A stretch of 64,000 nucleotides of DNA from Novosphingobium percolationis (lineage in GTDB: Bacteria; Pseudomonadota; Alphaproteobacteria; Sphingomonadales; Sphingomonadaceae): positions 248,001 to 312,000 of the forward strand of contig NZ_JAILYM010000006.1 of assembly GCF_020179425.1 (NCBI RefSeq). The letters are read 5' to 3'. Below the pieces are notes generated by a model, which was not told where the DNA came from, made no database searches, and saw nothing but the letters and a program-made list of their open reading frames with translations. Positions 35,309 through 43,458 of this stretch are shown here, in pieces (the stretch's first letter is position 1; every line of letters starts with the position of its first letter). The position numbers and the translations under genes were made by a program.

Positions 35309-35748
35309 AGTCATAAGAAATGCCTTTAAATCAATTGATTGGTGTTGGTTGGATTGGTGGCCCGCAATCTGCCGCAGCATTTCAGACAGATGGCTGTGCT
35401 ACAGGCATCCGCCTCGATCCGCGCCTAAATCTGCCATCAGGATTTTCCCGAACGCCACCTCCTTGATCGCCAGGCTTACAGGCTCGGCGTACGGTCGCGC
35501 TGGCCGAGTGGCGGTCGTTGGCGAGCATAGAACGCTTCGCACTAGGCTGATGGCCCCGGAGCCACTTTCGGCGTTCCCCTGAACGCTGCGCACCGGACTT
35601 TTGCATCTCCCCGACGGTTTGCTTCGCTGGGTGGCTAATTGCTGCGCTAGCGGCCTTTTGGGAGGCTTTGTAGCGCTCCTATGACCAGTGTGGCGCGGCG
35701 CCCCGAGCGCGACAGTCCTGGGGCCGCAATGGTTTCAAGGAGCAGGCA
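35309..35748. other. Gene-free stretch between the element and the catabolic island
   Basis: These 440 bases hold only short open frames with no recognisable motif. Codon pattern is irregular and several frames carry stops, consistent with decayed sequence left of the catabolic island. The last 15 bases carry the AAGGAG ribosome site for the amidase gene. I see no RNA gene or clear terminator. Confidence 0.4.
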
Positions 35749-37056
35749 ATGGCAAGCGTTCGCGACGAGGTCGGAGTTTACGAGTACAGCGGGGGGATCG
35801 TCGGGCCGGGTATCGAACCAGCTGCGACCGTGCGCAATGGTGGCATCATCCGTACTGGCACGCCTCCGGGCTGCTGGGGGCCCATGATCACGCCCAAGTT
35901 CCAGGGCGGCCACGAAGTGACGCGCCCGGTATTGGTCGAAGGCGCCGAGGTCGGGGATGCGATCGCGATCCGTCTGCGCAAGGTCCGCGTGACTTCGCTT
36001 GCGACATCATCCGGCGTCATGGAATTTGTGGATGGGCGCTATCTGGGCGATCCGTTCGTGGCGAAGCTCTGCCCTGCGTGCGGCACCACCAGCCCTGGCA
36101 GCCACATCGAGGGCGTGGGCGACGATGCCGTCCATTGCGACCATTGCGGTGCAGAGGTCAGCGCGTTCCGCTTCAGCAATGGCTATGTCATCGTGCTCGA
36201 CCGTGAGAACCAGGTGTCGCTGACGGTGAGCAAGGAGGTGGCCGAGGTCCTCGCGCAGGATGCCAAGGTGAATGCCGCGCTGCCCGATACTTCCGGGCAG
36301 CACTCCATCCTGTCGCTGGCACGTGCCGACATTTCCGGCCTCGCCGCGCGGATGCGGCCGTTCCTCGGCAACATCGGAACCAGCCCCTCGCGCGATTTGC
36401 CGGACTCGCACAACGCAGGGGACTTCGGGTCCTTCCTGCTCGATGCGCCGCACGGCTACAGCTTCACTCAGGAGGAGCTCGACCGGCACAAGACAGACGG
36501 GCATATGGATACCAATAGCGTGCGCGAGGGTGCCATCCTCATCTGCCCCGTCAAGGTGCCGGGCGGTGGCATCTACATGGGGGACATGCATGCGCAGCAA
36601 GGCAATGGCGAGGTGGCAGGGCATGCTACCGACGTCGCTGGCGAAGTTGAACTGCAGGTCGAGGTGATCAAGGGCCTGGCGCTCGATGGGCCCATGCTGC
36701 TTCAGAATGCCGACGATCTGCCTTTCCTTGCCCGGCCCATGGATGCCGGGGAGCAGTCCGCCATCCGCCGCCTGGGCCAGAAGTATGGGCAGGCCGAAAT
36801 CGAGGATAATGCCCCGATCACGTTCATCGGCTCGGGGCCCAACCTCAACGATGCGACCAAGAATGGCCTGGATCGTGCTGCCCGCATCACCGGAATTTCG
36901 TACGAAGAGGTGATGAACCGGGCAACGATTGCTGGATCGATCGAGATCAGCCGCCTTCCCGGCGTGGTGCGCGTGACGTTCATGTGTCCCAAGTCGATCC
37001 TTTCGCGTCTCGGCATCCTCCACCTCGTCGAGGAACAGTACGGCTCAACGCAATAG
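35749..37056 (+). CDS. Acetamidase/formamidase family protein with inserted zinc ribbon
   Basis: A 435-residue amidohydrolase of the FmdA/AmdA family. Family features are GGIIRTGTPPGCWGP near the N-terminus and the metal-site region KVPGGGIYMGDMHAQQGNGE, then VAGEVELQVEV. Residues 108-133 insert two CxxC pairs (C108/C111, C130/C133), a zinc-ribbon motif not typical of the short formamidases. It should hydrolyse a small or aryl-linked amide to ammonia or an amine. It lies 164 bases before a Rieske oxygenase gene, suggesting that an amide-bearing aromatic is processed, but the substrate is unknown. Confidence 0.88.
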   Translation: MASVRDEVGVYEYSGGIVGPGIEPAATVRNGGIIRTGTPPGCWGPMITPKFQGGHEVTRPVLVEGAEVGDAIAIRLRKVRVTSLATSSGVMEFVDGRYLGDPFVAKLCPACGTTSPGSHIEGVGDDAVHCDHCGAEVSAFRFSNGYVIVLDRENQVSLTVSKEVAEVLAQDAKVNAALPDTSGQHSILSLARADISGLAARMRPFLGNIGTSPSRDLPDSHNAGDFGSFLLDAPHGYSFTQEELDRHKTDGHMDTNSVREGAILICPVKVPGGGIYMGDMHAQQGNGEVAGHATDVAGEVELQVEVIKGLALDGPMLLQNADDLPFLARPMDAGEQSAIRRLGQKYGQAEIEDNAPITFIGSGPNLNDATKNGLDRAARITGISYEEVMNRATIAGSIEISRLPGVVRVTFMCPKSILSRLGILHLVEEQYGSTQ

Positions 37057-37220
37057 TGCGCCTGCCGGACAGTGGAGTGCGGTCGCGGGATAGCGATCGC
37101 ACCTGCTGCCGGGGATAACAGGCCTTCATGCTGACCGGCGCGGGAACCCGGGCCAGTCCGGCTGATCCAGATCGGGTCTCGTCCGGCGCTTGGGCGACTG
37201 GCGGGAGCAGGAGAGCGAAC

Positions 37221-38441
37221 ATGGCAACGCAGGCAGAACAGATCGACAAGGCGCCGGGGCGCTGGGCGCGGAAGTATCCGGAACTGGGGCAGGAGCCCCT
37301 ACCGGTGACGCCTTACATCGACCCTGAATACTACGAGAAGGAAAAGGCTCGGATCTTCAAGAAACAGTGGCTCTATGTCGCACTTGAGCGCGAAGTTCCT
37401 GAAGTTGGATCCTACAAGGTTCGCCGCCTGGATTGCGCCGACACTTCGGTGATTATCATCCGCGGCAAGGACAACGTCATCCGCGCTTTCCACAATGCCT
37501 GTTCGCACCGTGGCAACACCGTGGTGACTGAAACCGGGCAGGAAACCTATGGCCGCAACCGCGCTGGGGTGGTCACCTGCCGCTTCCATGGCTGGGTTTA
37601 TGACGCCAAGGGCGCGCTGGTGAACGTGCCGCAGGAGGAGCGCTTCTACAGCTGCTTCGACAAGGCCGAGAACGGCCTGACCGAGGTGCATTGCGACACC
37701 TGGGCGGGGTTCATCTTCGTGAACGTGGATGCGGGGCCAGTGCAGCCGCTCAATGAGTTCCTTGGTGGTTATGCCGACCACTTCGGCGGGTTCGACTTTG
37801 CGGCCTGCGACTATGGTTTCACCTACCACACCACGCTCAACTGCAACTGGAAGGTAGCCTCCGACGCCTTCGCCGAAGCCTATCACGTGGATACCATCCA
37901 TGCAGGCTCGTTCCCGAACGTGTTCGAAGGGCCGATCGAGGACGTGCAGCTGTTTGGCCCGCACCGCACCTGTTCGGTCCGGCTTCAGGTCGACAATCTG
38001 CCGCAGACCCCTATCGGGGATCTCGCAAACCAGCGTTCGCGCGGCTCCCTCGCCGCGCAGGGCAATGCATCGAGCCTACCGCCCACGCTCAACCCGAACC
38101 GCGAAGCCGACTGGGCCTTTGAGCTGAGCGTGCTGTTCCCGAGCGTACTGCTGCATGTTTCCGAGGGGATCTGGTTCACGCACCAGTTCTGGCCGATCTC
38201 GCACGACAAGACGCTGTGGGAGGGGAAATACTACCTCAACAAGCCGCGCACCCACAGCGAACTTTGGGGCTTCGAGCGCGCCATGGTACTGCAGCGCAAC
38301 GCCTGGCTCGAGGACACCGCGACGATGGAGGACACCTATCGAGCGATGCTGTCGGGCGCGAAGAAGGTCCAGCATCTTCAGGATGAAGAGATCCTGATCC
38401 GCCACAACTGCAAGGTCGTCGATGACTACGTGCACGGCTGA
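37221..38441 (+). CDS. Rieske aromatic-ring-hydroxylating oxygenase, alpha subunit (module 1)
   Basis: A 406-residue terminal oxygenase subunit. The Rieske 2Fe-2S ligands are C94/H96 (CSHRG) and C120/H123 (CRFHGW). The mononuclear iron site has H222 and H227 in the DAFAEAYHVDTIH segment. The ATG at 37221 with AGGAGA upstream is preferred over an extended frame from 37128. It is followed by a small accessory protein, an NTF2-fold protein and a Rieske ferredoxin, giving most of a dioxygenase system. The substrate is unknown; the family includes benzoate-, salicylate- and anthranilate-type oxygenases. Confidence 0.93.
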   Translation: MATQAEQIDKAPGRWARKYPELGQEPLPVTPYIDPEYYEKEKARIFKKQWLYVALEREVPEVGSYKVRRLDCADTSVIIIRGKDNVIRAFHNACSHRGNTVVTETGQETYGRNRAGVVTCRFHGWVYDAKGALVNVPQEERFYSCFDKAENGLTEVHCDTWAGFIFVNVDAGPVQPLNEFLGGYADHFGGFDFAACDYGFTYHTTLNCNWKVASDAFAEAYHVDTIHAGSFPNVFEGPIEDVQLFGPHRTCSVRLQVDNLPQTPIGDLANQRSRGSLAAQGNASSLPPTLNPNREADWAFELSVLFPSVLLHVSEGIWFTHQFWPISHDKTLWEGKYYLNKPRTHSELWGFERAMVLQRNAWLEDTATMEDTYRAMLSGAKKVQHLQDEEILIRHNCKVVDDYVHG

Positions 38442-38456
38442 GATCGTCGGGAAGGA

Positions 38457-38840
38457 ATGAAAATGATGACACAGCAGATGAGCGTGCCGGCAGGTTTCGA
38501 GTCGCTGTCCGGCTACGGTCGCTGGAATCTGGCCACCGCCGACGAGCGGACGCGGGCCCGACGCGAAGCAAGCGAGGAAGATCTCAAGGCGTTCTACGAT
38601 GGCGTGCTTCCGCACATCGAGGCCATCCTGGACGCGTGCGATGTCTTTCCGCTCGGCGAGTTGCCCGAGACGCACCGCGGCATTTTCAACATTGCGCTGG
38701 CCATGGCCGAGATAGCCCCGCACATCGAGTTCTACCGCGGGCAGGTCGGCGTGCCTTATGCCTTCGAGGAAGCCCGCTTCGTGGCGGTGCATGGCCGGGA
38801 CAACACCTGGCAGGCGCTGCCGCCCAACGGCCCGCGTTGA
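38457..38840 (+). CDS. Rieske-oxygenase-associated small protein, copy A
   Basis: A 127-residue soluble protein with no recognised domain. It is homologous to the proteins at 42037-42396 and 51672-52040, each directly beside a Rieske alpha subunit. Shared landmarks are an N-terminal VPAGFESL, LKAFYDGVLP near residue 43, FNIALAMAEIAPHIEFY near 77, and FEEARFVAVHG near the end. The consistent pairing suggests an assembly, stability or substrate-handling partner. It overlaps the NTF2-fold gene by one base (TGATG). Confidence 0.8.
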   Translation: MKMMTQQMSVPAGFESLSGYGRWNLATADERTRARREASEEDLKAFYDGVLPHIEAILDACDVFPLGELPETHRGIFNIALAMAEIAPHIEFYRGQVGVPYAFEEARFVAVHGRDNTWQALPPNGPR

Positions 38841-39325
38841 TGGCGCACGCCGACATCGAGCGGCGGTTGCGACGCATCGAAGCCTGCGAGGAGATTCGCA
38901 GGCTCGTCGCAACCTATGCGGTCGGCGCCGACCGGAAGAACGATCCCGAGGTTCTGGGGCCGCTGTTTGCCAGCGATGCTCAATGGGTTCTTGACGGTGT
39001 CGCCCACCTGATCGGACGCGAGGCGATCGCAGCGGGCCTGTCCGAACTTGCCCGAAGCTTCGTCACCTGGTCGATGCATTACATGGTCTCGCCCCTCATC
39101 GAGGTCGCTGCCGATGGCCTGCATGCGACCTGTCGCTGGTACCTTTGGGAACTGGCCACGATGAAGCAGGCGGACGGCAGCCTTGCGGACACCTGGTACG
39201 GCGGTTGGTACGACAGCGCGTTGAGCCTGCATGAGGGGGCATGGCTGTTCGACCATGTCCGGCTCGTGCCACGGATCGCCAGCCCGGCGGGGGAAGCGTG
39301 GACCGGCAAGGTGCCTGCGGTCTGA
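38840..39325 (+). CDS. NTF2-fold (SnoaL-like) protein, probable oxygenase beta-type subunit (module 1)
   Basis: A 161-residue SnoaL/NTF2-fold protein (ERRLRRIEACEEIRRLVATY, then SDAQWVLDG, and strand-rich residues 70-150 with CRWYLWELATM). Ring-hydroxylating dioxygenase beta subunits have this fold, and its place in the operon fits that role, though a free-standing isomerase or hydratase is possible. It shares the layout of the protein at 49858. Its start overlaps the stop of copy A. Confidence 0.75.
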   Translation: MAHADIERRLRRIEACEEIRRLVATYAVGADRKNDPEVLGPLFASDAQWVLDGVAHLIGREAIAAGLSELARSFVTWSMHYMVSPLIEVAADGLHATCRWYLWELATMKQADGSLADTWYGGWYDSALSLHEGAWLFDHVRLVPRIASPAGEAWTGKVPAV

Positions 39326-39365
39326 CAGGCGGAACCGTCCCAGAATTCAAAGCAAGGAGAATTGG

Positions 39366-39668
39366 GTGTTCACACTATGCCCGGCAGAACAGGTTCCTGC
39401 CGACGAGCCGTTGCGGGTCGTGCTGGACGACGGCCATGCCGTTGCGGTCTATTCCTGGAATGGCGCCTACTATTGCACCGATGACCTTTGCACTCATGGC
39501 GAAGCATCACTGGCGGAAGGCTATGTGGAAAACGGAGAGATCTTCTGCCCGTTTCACATGGGATCGTTCTGCATCAGCACCGGGGAGCCGCGCGCGGCAC
39601 CATGTTCGGTGCCGATCAGGTCCTACAGCGTGATCGAACAGGACGGCCAGCTTCTCATCGAGCGATAA
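39366..39668 (+). CDS. Rieske-type 2Fe-2S ferredoxin
   Basis: A 100-residue soluble electron carrier with cluster ligands in CTHGE and CPFHMGSF (C-x-H and C-x2-H spaced as in dioxygenase ferredoxins). The start is a GTG at 39366 with AAGGAGA six bases before it. It is the only ferredoxin in the window. It presumably feeds the alpha subunit at 37221 and possibly the other two modules. No ferredoxin reductase gene is present here. A strong terminator closes the operon. Confidence 0.93.
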   Translation: MFTLCPAEQVPADEPLRVVLDDGHAVAVYSWNGAYYCTDDLCTHGEASLAEGYVENGEIFCPFHMGSFCISTGEPRAAPCSVPIRSYSVIEQDGQLLIER

Positions 39669-39686
39669 TCGGACCACCCTGACTGA

Positions 39687-39722
39687 GGGAGGCGTCGGGC
39701 GACCGGCGCCTCCCTTCTTTTT
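39687..39722 (+). terminator. Rho-independent terminator of Rieske module 1
   Basis: A 12-bp stem with one G-T pair (39687-39698 with 39703-39714) and a CGAC-type loop is followed by TTCTTTTT. Confidence 0.85.
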
Positions 39723-39893
39723 GGCCGCTTGTCTATCGATCAAGACCCGCAGGCCTGAGAACAGAAATCAATTTGGATCAGATGATTCAGGTATGGATAT
39801 TGCACGCGCATGATGCATGGTGAAGGTGTCTCCGGTTTCGGAATTTTCTAGTGATTTGGCGGGAAATTCTGCCGATCGCCAGATCAGCAGAAA

Positions 39894-39908
39894 ATATCAT
39901 GAGAGTAT
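39894..39908. promoter_or_regulatory. Near-consensus LysR (CatM/BenM-type) box at the start of the LysR gene
   Basis: ATAT-N7-GTAT, one mismatch from ATAC-N7-GTAT, ends four bases before the LysR ATG at 39912. Its placement is the same as the exact box at 56906. Confidence 0.4.
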
Positions 39909-39911
39909 CAT

Positions 39912-40817
39912 ATGGATCTGAGGCAGCTTCGGTATTTCATCGCGCTTGCGCAGGAGCGGAATTTCACGCGAGCGGCACACGTACTGAACATGGCTCAGCC
40001 ACCCCTTAGCCGGCAGATCCGCCAGCTTGAGGACGAGGTGGGAGCCGAACTCATCGACAGATCGAGTCGCCCGTTGAAACTGACTGAAGCTGGACGCTGG
40101 CTGCATGAGCAGGCGGTGCAGGTGCTTTCGGGCATGGAGCAGATCCAGTCGATGCTCGGTCGCTTGTCGGGTGCCGGTCATCGCCGTTTCGTCATCGGCT
40201 TTGTCGGCTCGACTCTCTATGGACACCTGCCCGAGGTGATCCGGCGGTTCCGCGCCGTCGTTACCACAGCCGAGGTGTCGCTGCTTGAGTGTTCTTCGGT
40301 CGAGCAGGTCGCAGCGCTCAAGGAAGGCCGCATCGACGTGGGCTTCGGCAGGCTGCGTGTTGAAGATCCGGCGGTTCGCCGCATCGTACTCGCGGACGAA
40401 CCGCTCGTCGCAGCCATGCCAGCCGATCACCTGCTGGTTGCGGGCGGGCGCGCGGTGCGCCTCGAGCAGCTTCTGGCCGAACCGCTCATCGTCTATCCTC
40501 GCCCGGCCCGGCCAAGCTATGCCGACCAGGTCCTCGCCGCTTTCCAGGATCTTGGCCTTAGCGTGACAAGGCTCATGGAAGTGCGCGAACTGCAGACGGC
40601 GATCGGTCTTGTGGCCGCGCATGTCGGCTTTTGCATCGTGCCGGAGTCGGTGCAGCGGCTCCGGCGCGACGATGTCCGCTATGTGCCGATCGCCGATCGC
40701 AACGCGCGCTCGCCGATCATGATGATGCATCGGATGGGCGACATCACGCCCGAACTCGGGACGTTGATCGACATCAGCTGCGAACTACATGCTAAATCGG
40801 CCCATGGACATGGCTAG
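39912..40817 (+). CDS. LysR-family regulator, CatM/BenM-like (copy 1)
   Basis: A 301-residue regulator. The N-terminal helix-turn-helix is MDLRQLRYFIALAQERNFTR, then AQPPLSRQIRQLEDEVG, and an effector domain follows. It is closely similar to the LysR protein at 55957 (shared QPPLSR, LKEGRIDVGFGR, IIYPRPARPSYADQV-type segments) and to BenM/CatM, which sense muconate and benzoate. It probably controls the adjacent oxygenase modules. It is convergent with module 2. Confidence 0.92.
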   Translation: MDLRQLRYFIALAQERNFTRAAHVLNMAQPPLSRQIRQLEDEVGAELIDRSSRPLKLTEAGRWLHEQAVQVLSGMEQIQSMLGRLSGAGHRRFVIGFVGSTLYGHLPEVIRRFRAVVTTAEVSLLECSSVEQVAALKEGRIDVGFGRLRVEDPAVRRIVLADEPLVAAMPADHLLVAGGRAVRLEQLLAEPLIVYPRPARPSYADQVLAAFQDLGLSVTRLMEVRELQTAIGLVAAHVGFCIVPESVQRLRRDDVRYVPIADRNARSPIMMMHRMGDITPELGTLIDISCELHAKSAHGHG

Positions 40818-40849
40818 GCGCGAGGCCGGGGGCCCGGCCTCGCCTGGCG

Positions 40850-42040
40850 TCAGGCAAGGCCGCGCACGCAGAGTTCGACGCCGTTGCCGAGATGTCGGGC
40901 CAGCGTTTCCTCGTCCTGGAAGTGGATGTGCTGCTTGGCCCCGGATTTCAGCTGCGCGCAAATCAGCTCGTGCGTGTAGCAATCCTCCATCATTGGATCG
41001 CGCAGACCTACCTTGGAGTATTCGCGCGCGAACAGTTCGCCTGCGGTGCGGACCGGGGGGTAATAGCCCTTGATCTCCCATACACTGCGATCAACCGCTA
41101 CCGGCCAGATGTTGAACGTGAAGTACAGGCCGTTGAGCAGGCCCACGAAGAAGTTCGGGAAGATGTGCCAGAAGTCGAATGACCCGCGGAAGTTGTAGCC
41201 TTCGCTGCCCTGGTCCACTTTCGCGCCGAAGGCCTGGACCGTTCCGGTGCCGAAGCGGCTGGCAAGTTCCGCCGTCGGCGGTGGCGTGAAACTGTCAGGC
41301 GGCGGCGAACCCAGCACGCCATGGAGGCCGAACAGTTCAATGCTGGCGTGGCGATACTGGTTGCCTTCGGACTTGACCGCGCGTGCCAGGGTCTTCTCGT
41401 GCAAGTAGGGCAGGTGCCAGCCTTCAAGCTGGGCTTCCTGGAGTGTCTTCCAATTCACCGCCTCGTCGATGCGATAGGAAAAGGCAGGGGTGAAGCCACT
41501 GAAGTCGTAGCGCCCGATCTCACCGGAGACCGGGGCGAGGTACTCGGTCAGCGTTTCCTCGGGTGTGGGGGCGAGATTGACGAAGACGAAGCTTTCCCAG
41601 ACTTCGCAATGGACCGGCGTCAGGCCGTTCTCTTCCGGCTTGACGCCAGGGAAGTTGGCGGCGTCGGACATGTGCACGAGCTTGCCGGCGGTGTCGTAGA
41701 CCCACCCGTGGAAGCGGCACGCGAGATAGCCCTTGCACGACCCCTGCTTGTCCCAGGCAACCGGTGCGCCGCGGTGCGAGCACATGTTGTGGAAGGCGCG
41801 GAACTTGCCGTCCTTGCCGTGGATGATGAGCAGCGAGGTATCGAGCACCTTCAGTTCGGCAACGAAGTAGTCGCCGGGCTTGGGCGCCTCGAGCACATTG
41901 CCGACGTTGAGCCACTTGCGCCGGAACACCCGCTCGCGTTCCAGCTCGAAGTATTCCGGCGACGTATAGCGTTCGACCGGGATCGGATCGCGGCCCTCTT
42001 CGGGGTAGCGGTCCATGAAACGGCATGGCGGCGTGGTCAT
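40850..42040 (-). CDS. Rieske oxygenase alpha subunit (module 2)
   Basis: A 396-residue terminal oxygenase subunit. The Rieske site is C87/H89 (CSHRG) and C108/H111 (CRFHGW); mononuclear iron ligands H209 and H214 lie in EAQLEGWHLPYLH. That segment differs from modules 1 and 3, where the first His follows Tyr, so substrate or quaternary structure may differ. Its ATG overlaps the stop of the small protein upstream (ATGA). Unlike modules 1 and 3, no NTF2-fold subunit is adjacent. Confidence 0.92.
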   Translation of the reverse strand: MTTPPCRFMDRYPEEGRDPIPVERYTSPEYFELERERVFRRKWLNVGNVLEAPKPGDYFVAELKVLDTSLLIIHGKDGKFRAFHNMCSHRGAPVAWDKQGSCKGYLACRFHGWVYDTAGKLVHMSDAANFPGVKPEENGLTPVHCEVWESFVFVNLAPTPEETLTEYLAPVSGEIGRYDFSGFTPAFSYRIDEAVNWKTLQEAQLEGWHLPYLHEKTLARAVKSEGNQYRHASIELFGLHGVLGSPPPDSFTPPPTAELASRFGTGTVQAFGAKVDQGSEGYNFRGSFDFWHIFPNFFVGLLNGLYFTFNIWPVAVDRSVWEIKGYYPPVRTAGELFAREYSKVGLRDPMMEDCYTHELICAQLKSGAKQHIHFQDEETLARHLGNGVELCVRGLA

Positions 42041-42396
42041 GACGCAGCTCCCTTCGAGCCTGCATCCCAAGTGTCGTGCACGGGCACGAACCGGGCGATG
42101 GGAAAGACGTATTTGGGCTGAGGATTTTCGTACATTTCCACCGTTGCCGAGCATTCCGCGAGGGCCAGGCACATGTTGAGCAGCGTGCGATCGGCTCCCC
42201 TGATATCGTGGAGGGGAAGCCGGTTGAGGTACTCGAGAGCCGCAGGGCCGCGTTCGAGCATGGTGGTATAGAAGGCCTGGCTTTCCGCGAGCGTGGAGGA
42301 CCAGCGCTGGTCGTTGCGCTGAACCTCGGTAGGCCGCGCCCATGGCAGGAACCGCACAAGGTCGGCAAATTGCTCAGGTAGCTGGATGTCGTTCAC
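42037..42396 (-). CDS. Rieske-oxygenase-associated small protein, copy B
   Basis: A 119-residue protein homologous to the copies at 38457 and 51672: LPEQFADL at the N-terminus, AFYTTMLE, LNMCLALAECSATVEMY, and FPIARFVPVHD near the C-terminus. Here the gene precedes the alpha subunit instead of following it. The preferred start is GTG at 42396 with GAGAGGG upstream; an open extension to 42540 looks non-coding. No known domain. Confidence 0.75.
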   Translation of the reverse strand: MNDIQLPEQFADLVRFLPWARPTEVQRNDQRWSSTLAESQAFYTTMLERGPAALEYLNRLPLHDIRGADRTLLNMCLALAECSATVEMYENPQPKYVFPIARFVPVHDTWDAGSKGAAS

Positions 42397-42687
42397 GATA
42401 CCCTCTCGGCAGGTGCCCTTGGTGGTTGGCAGAGGCTGCGCCGTTCCACGGACGCGGGCTATCCCGTCGACGCAGGGGCTGACCGCTGACTGCTGAAATG
42501 GCTGGTCCAGAGATTGACGGGAAGGCGCGGACAACCGCATGGGATGGCGTCCGCTGTCATACCTTTACGGTCTGCTGATCGTCACAATTCAGTATTGGAC
42601 GTCCTCGGAAGCTTGCGACACGATGCCTCTGTCAGGCCGATGTCGCCATCCGTGCGGGAGGCACGCCGGGCGCGCGAAGGCTCACAG

Positions 42688-43458
42688 ATGCGAGGTTCTG
42701 CGTTGCGTCAGAAAAGAATCAGGATGATCGTCCCGGTGCCGGTTCCCGAGGATGCCCTGCGTGCCTTTGCGGCGCAGGTTCCGGCAGGTCTTATGAGCCC
42801 GGAGGTATCGATCGAGGTGGTCTGTGCAGCGCGCGGCGGCGGTGCGCTGGGATCGCTGTACGAAGGCGCGATCGCCGACGCTTTCTGTCTCGAGGCCGGG
42901 GCCACGGCCGAGGCGGATGGTTGCCATGCGGTCTGCGTGAACTCGATGAGCGATTCCGGTGTGGCGGCGCTCCGCTCCCGCCTGTCGATCCCTGTCGTCG
43001 GCACCGCGCAGGCGACCTATGCACTTGCCGCTCAACTCGGACGCCGATTTTCGATCCTGAGCATGTGGGACCGATGGCGCTGGCTCTACGACAAGGTGCT
43101 GGCGGACAATGGTCTGCAGGGCAAACTCGCTTCGGTCCGATCGATCGGCGTTCGCCCCGACACCAGCGAGCTGCTCGCAGGCAAGGAGGATAGCGTTTTT
43201 CCGCTCTTGCTGGAAGCTGCGCAAAAGGCACTCGACGAAGATGGCGCAGATGTGCTCATCCTTGGATCGACCACGATGCACCAGTCGCATCAGTATCTCG
43301 CAGAGCGCTTGCCGGTGCCGGTGCTCAACCCGGGTCTTGTGGGACTCAAGACCTGCGAGATGCTGCTCTCGCTCGGGCTGGCGCAGAGCAAGCGGGCCTA
43401 CCCATCGCCTGAGGTCATGATGGATGGAGTGGTTCTGGGGCCTGATCGGCCCGAATGA
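42688..43458 (+). CDS. Asp/Glu/hydantoin-racemase-like protein
   Basis: A 256-residue protein of the aspartate/glutamate racemase superfamily, closest in layout to hydantoin racemases and arylmalonate-decarboxylase-like enzymes. The first active-site Cys is present (Cys83 in VCVNSMSDSG). At the position of the second Cys the sequence reads LILGSTTMH, so it is Ser or Thr. A single-Cys family member may decarboxylate or isomerise instead of racemising. The start at 42688 has GAAGG seven bases upstream. It overlaps the AraC gene by ATGA and is divergent from module 2. Confidence 0.8.
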   Translation: MRGSALRQKRIRMIVPVPVPEDALRAFAAQVPAGLMSPEVSIEVVCAARGGGALGSLYEGAIADAFCLEAGATAEADGCHAVCVNSMSDSGVAALRSRLSIPVVGTAQATYALAAQLGRRFSILSMWDRWRWLYDKVLADNGLQGKLASVRSIGVRPDTSELLAGKEDSVFPLLLEAAQKALDEDGADVLILGSTTMHQSHQYLAERLPVPVLNPGLVGLKTCEMLLSLGLAQSKRAYPSPEVMMDGVVLGPDRPE

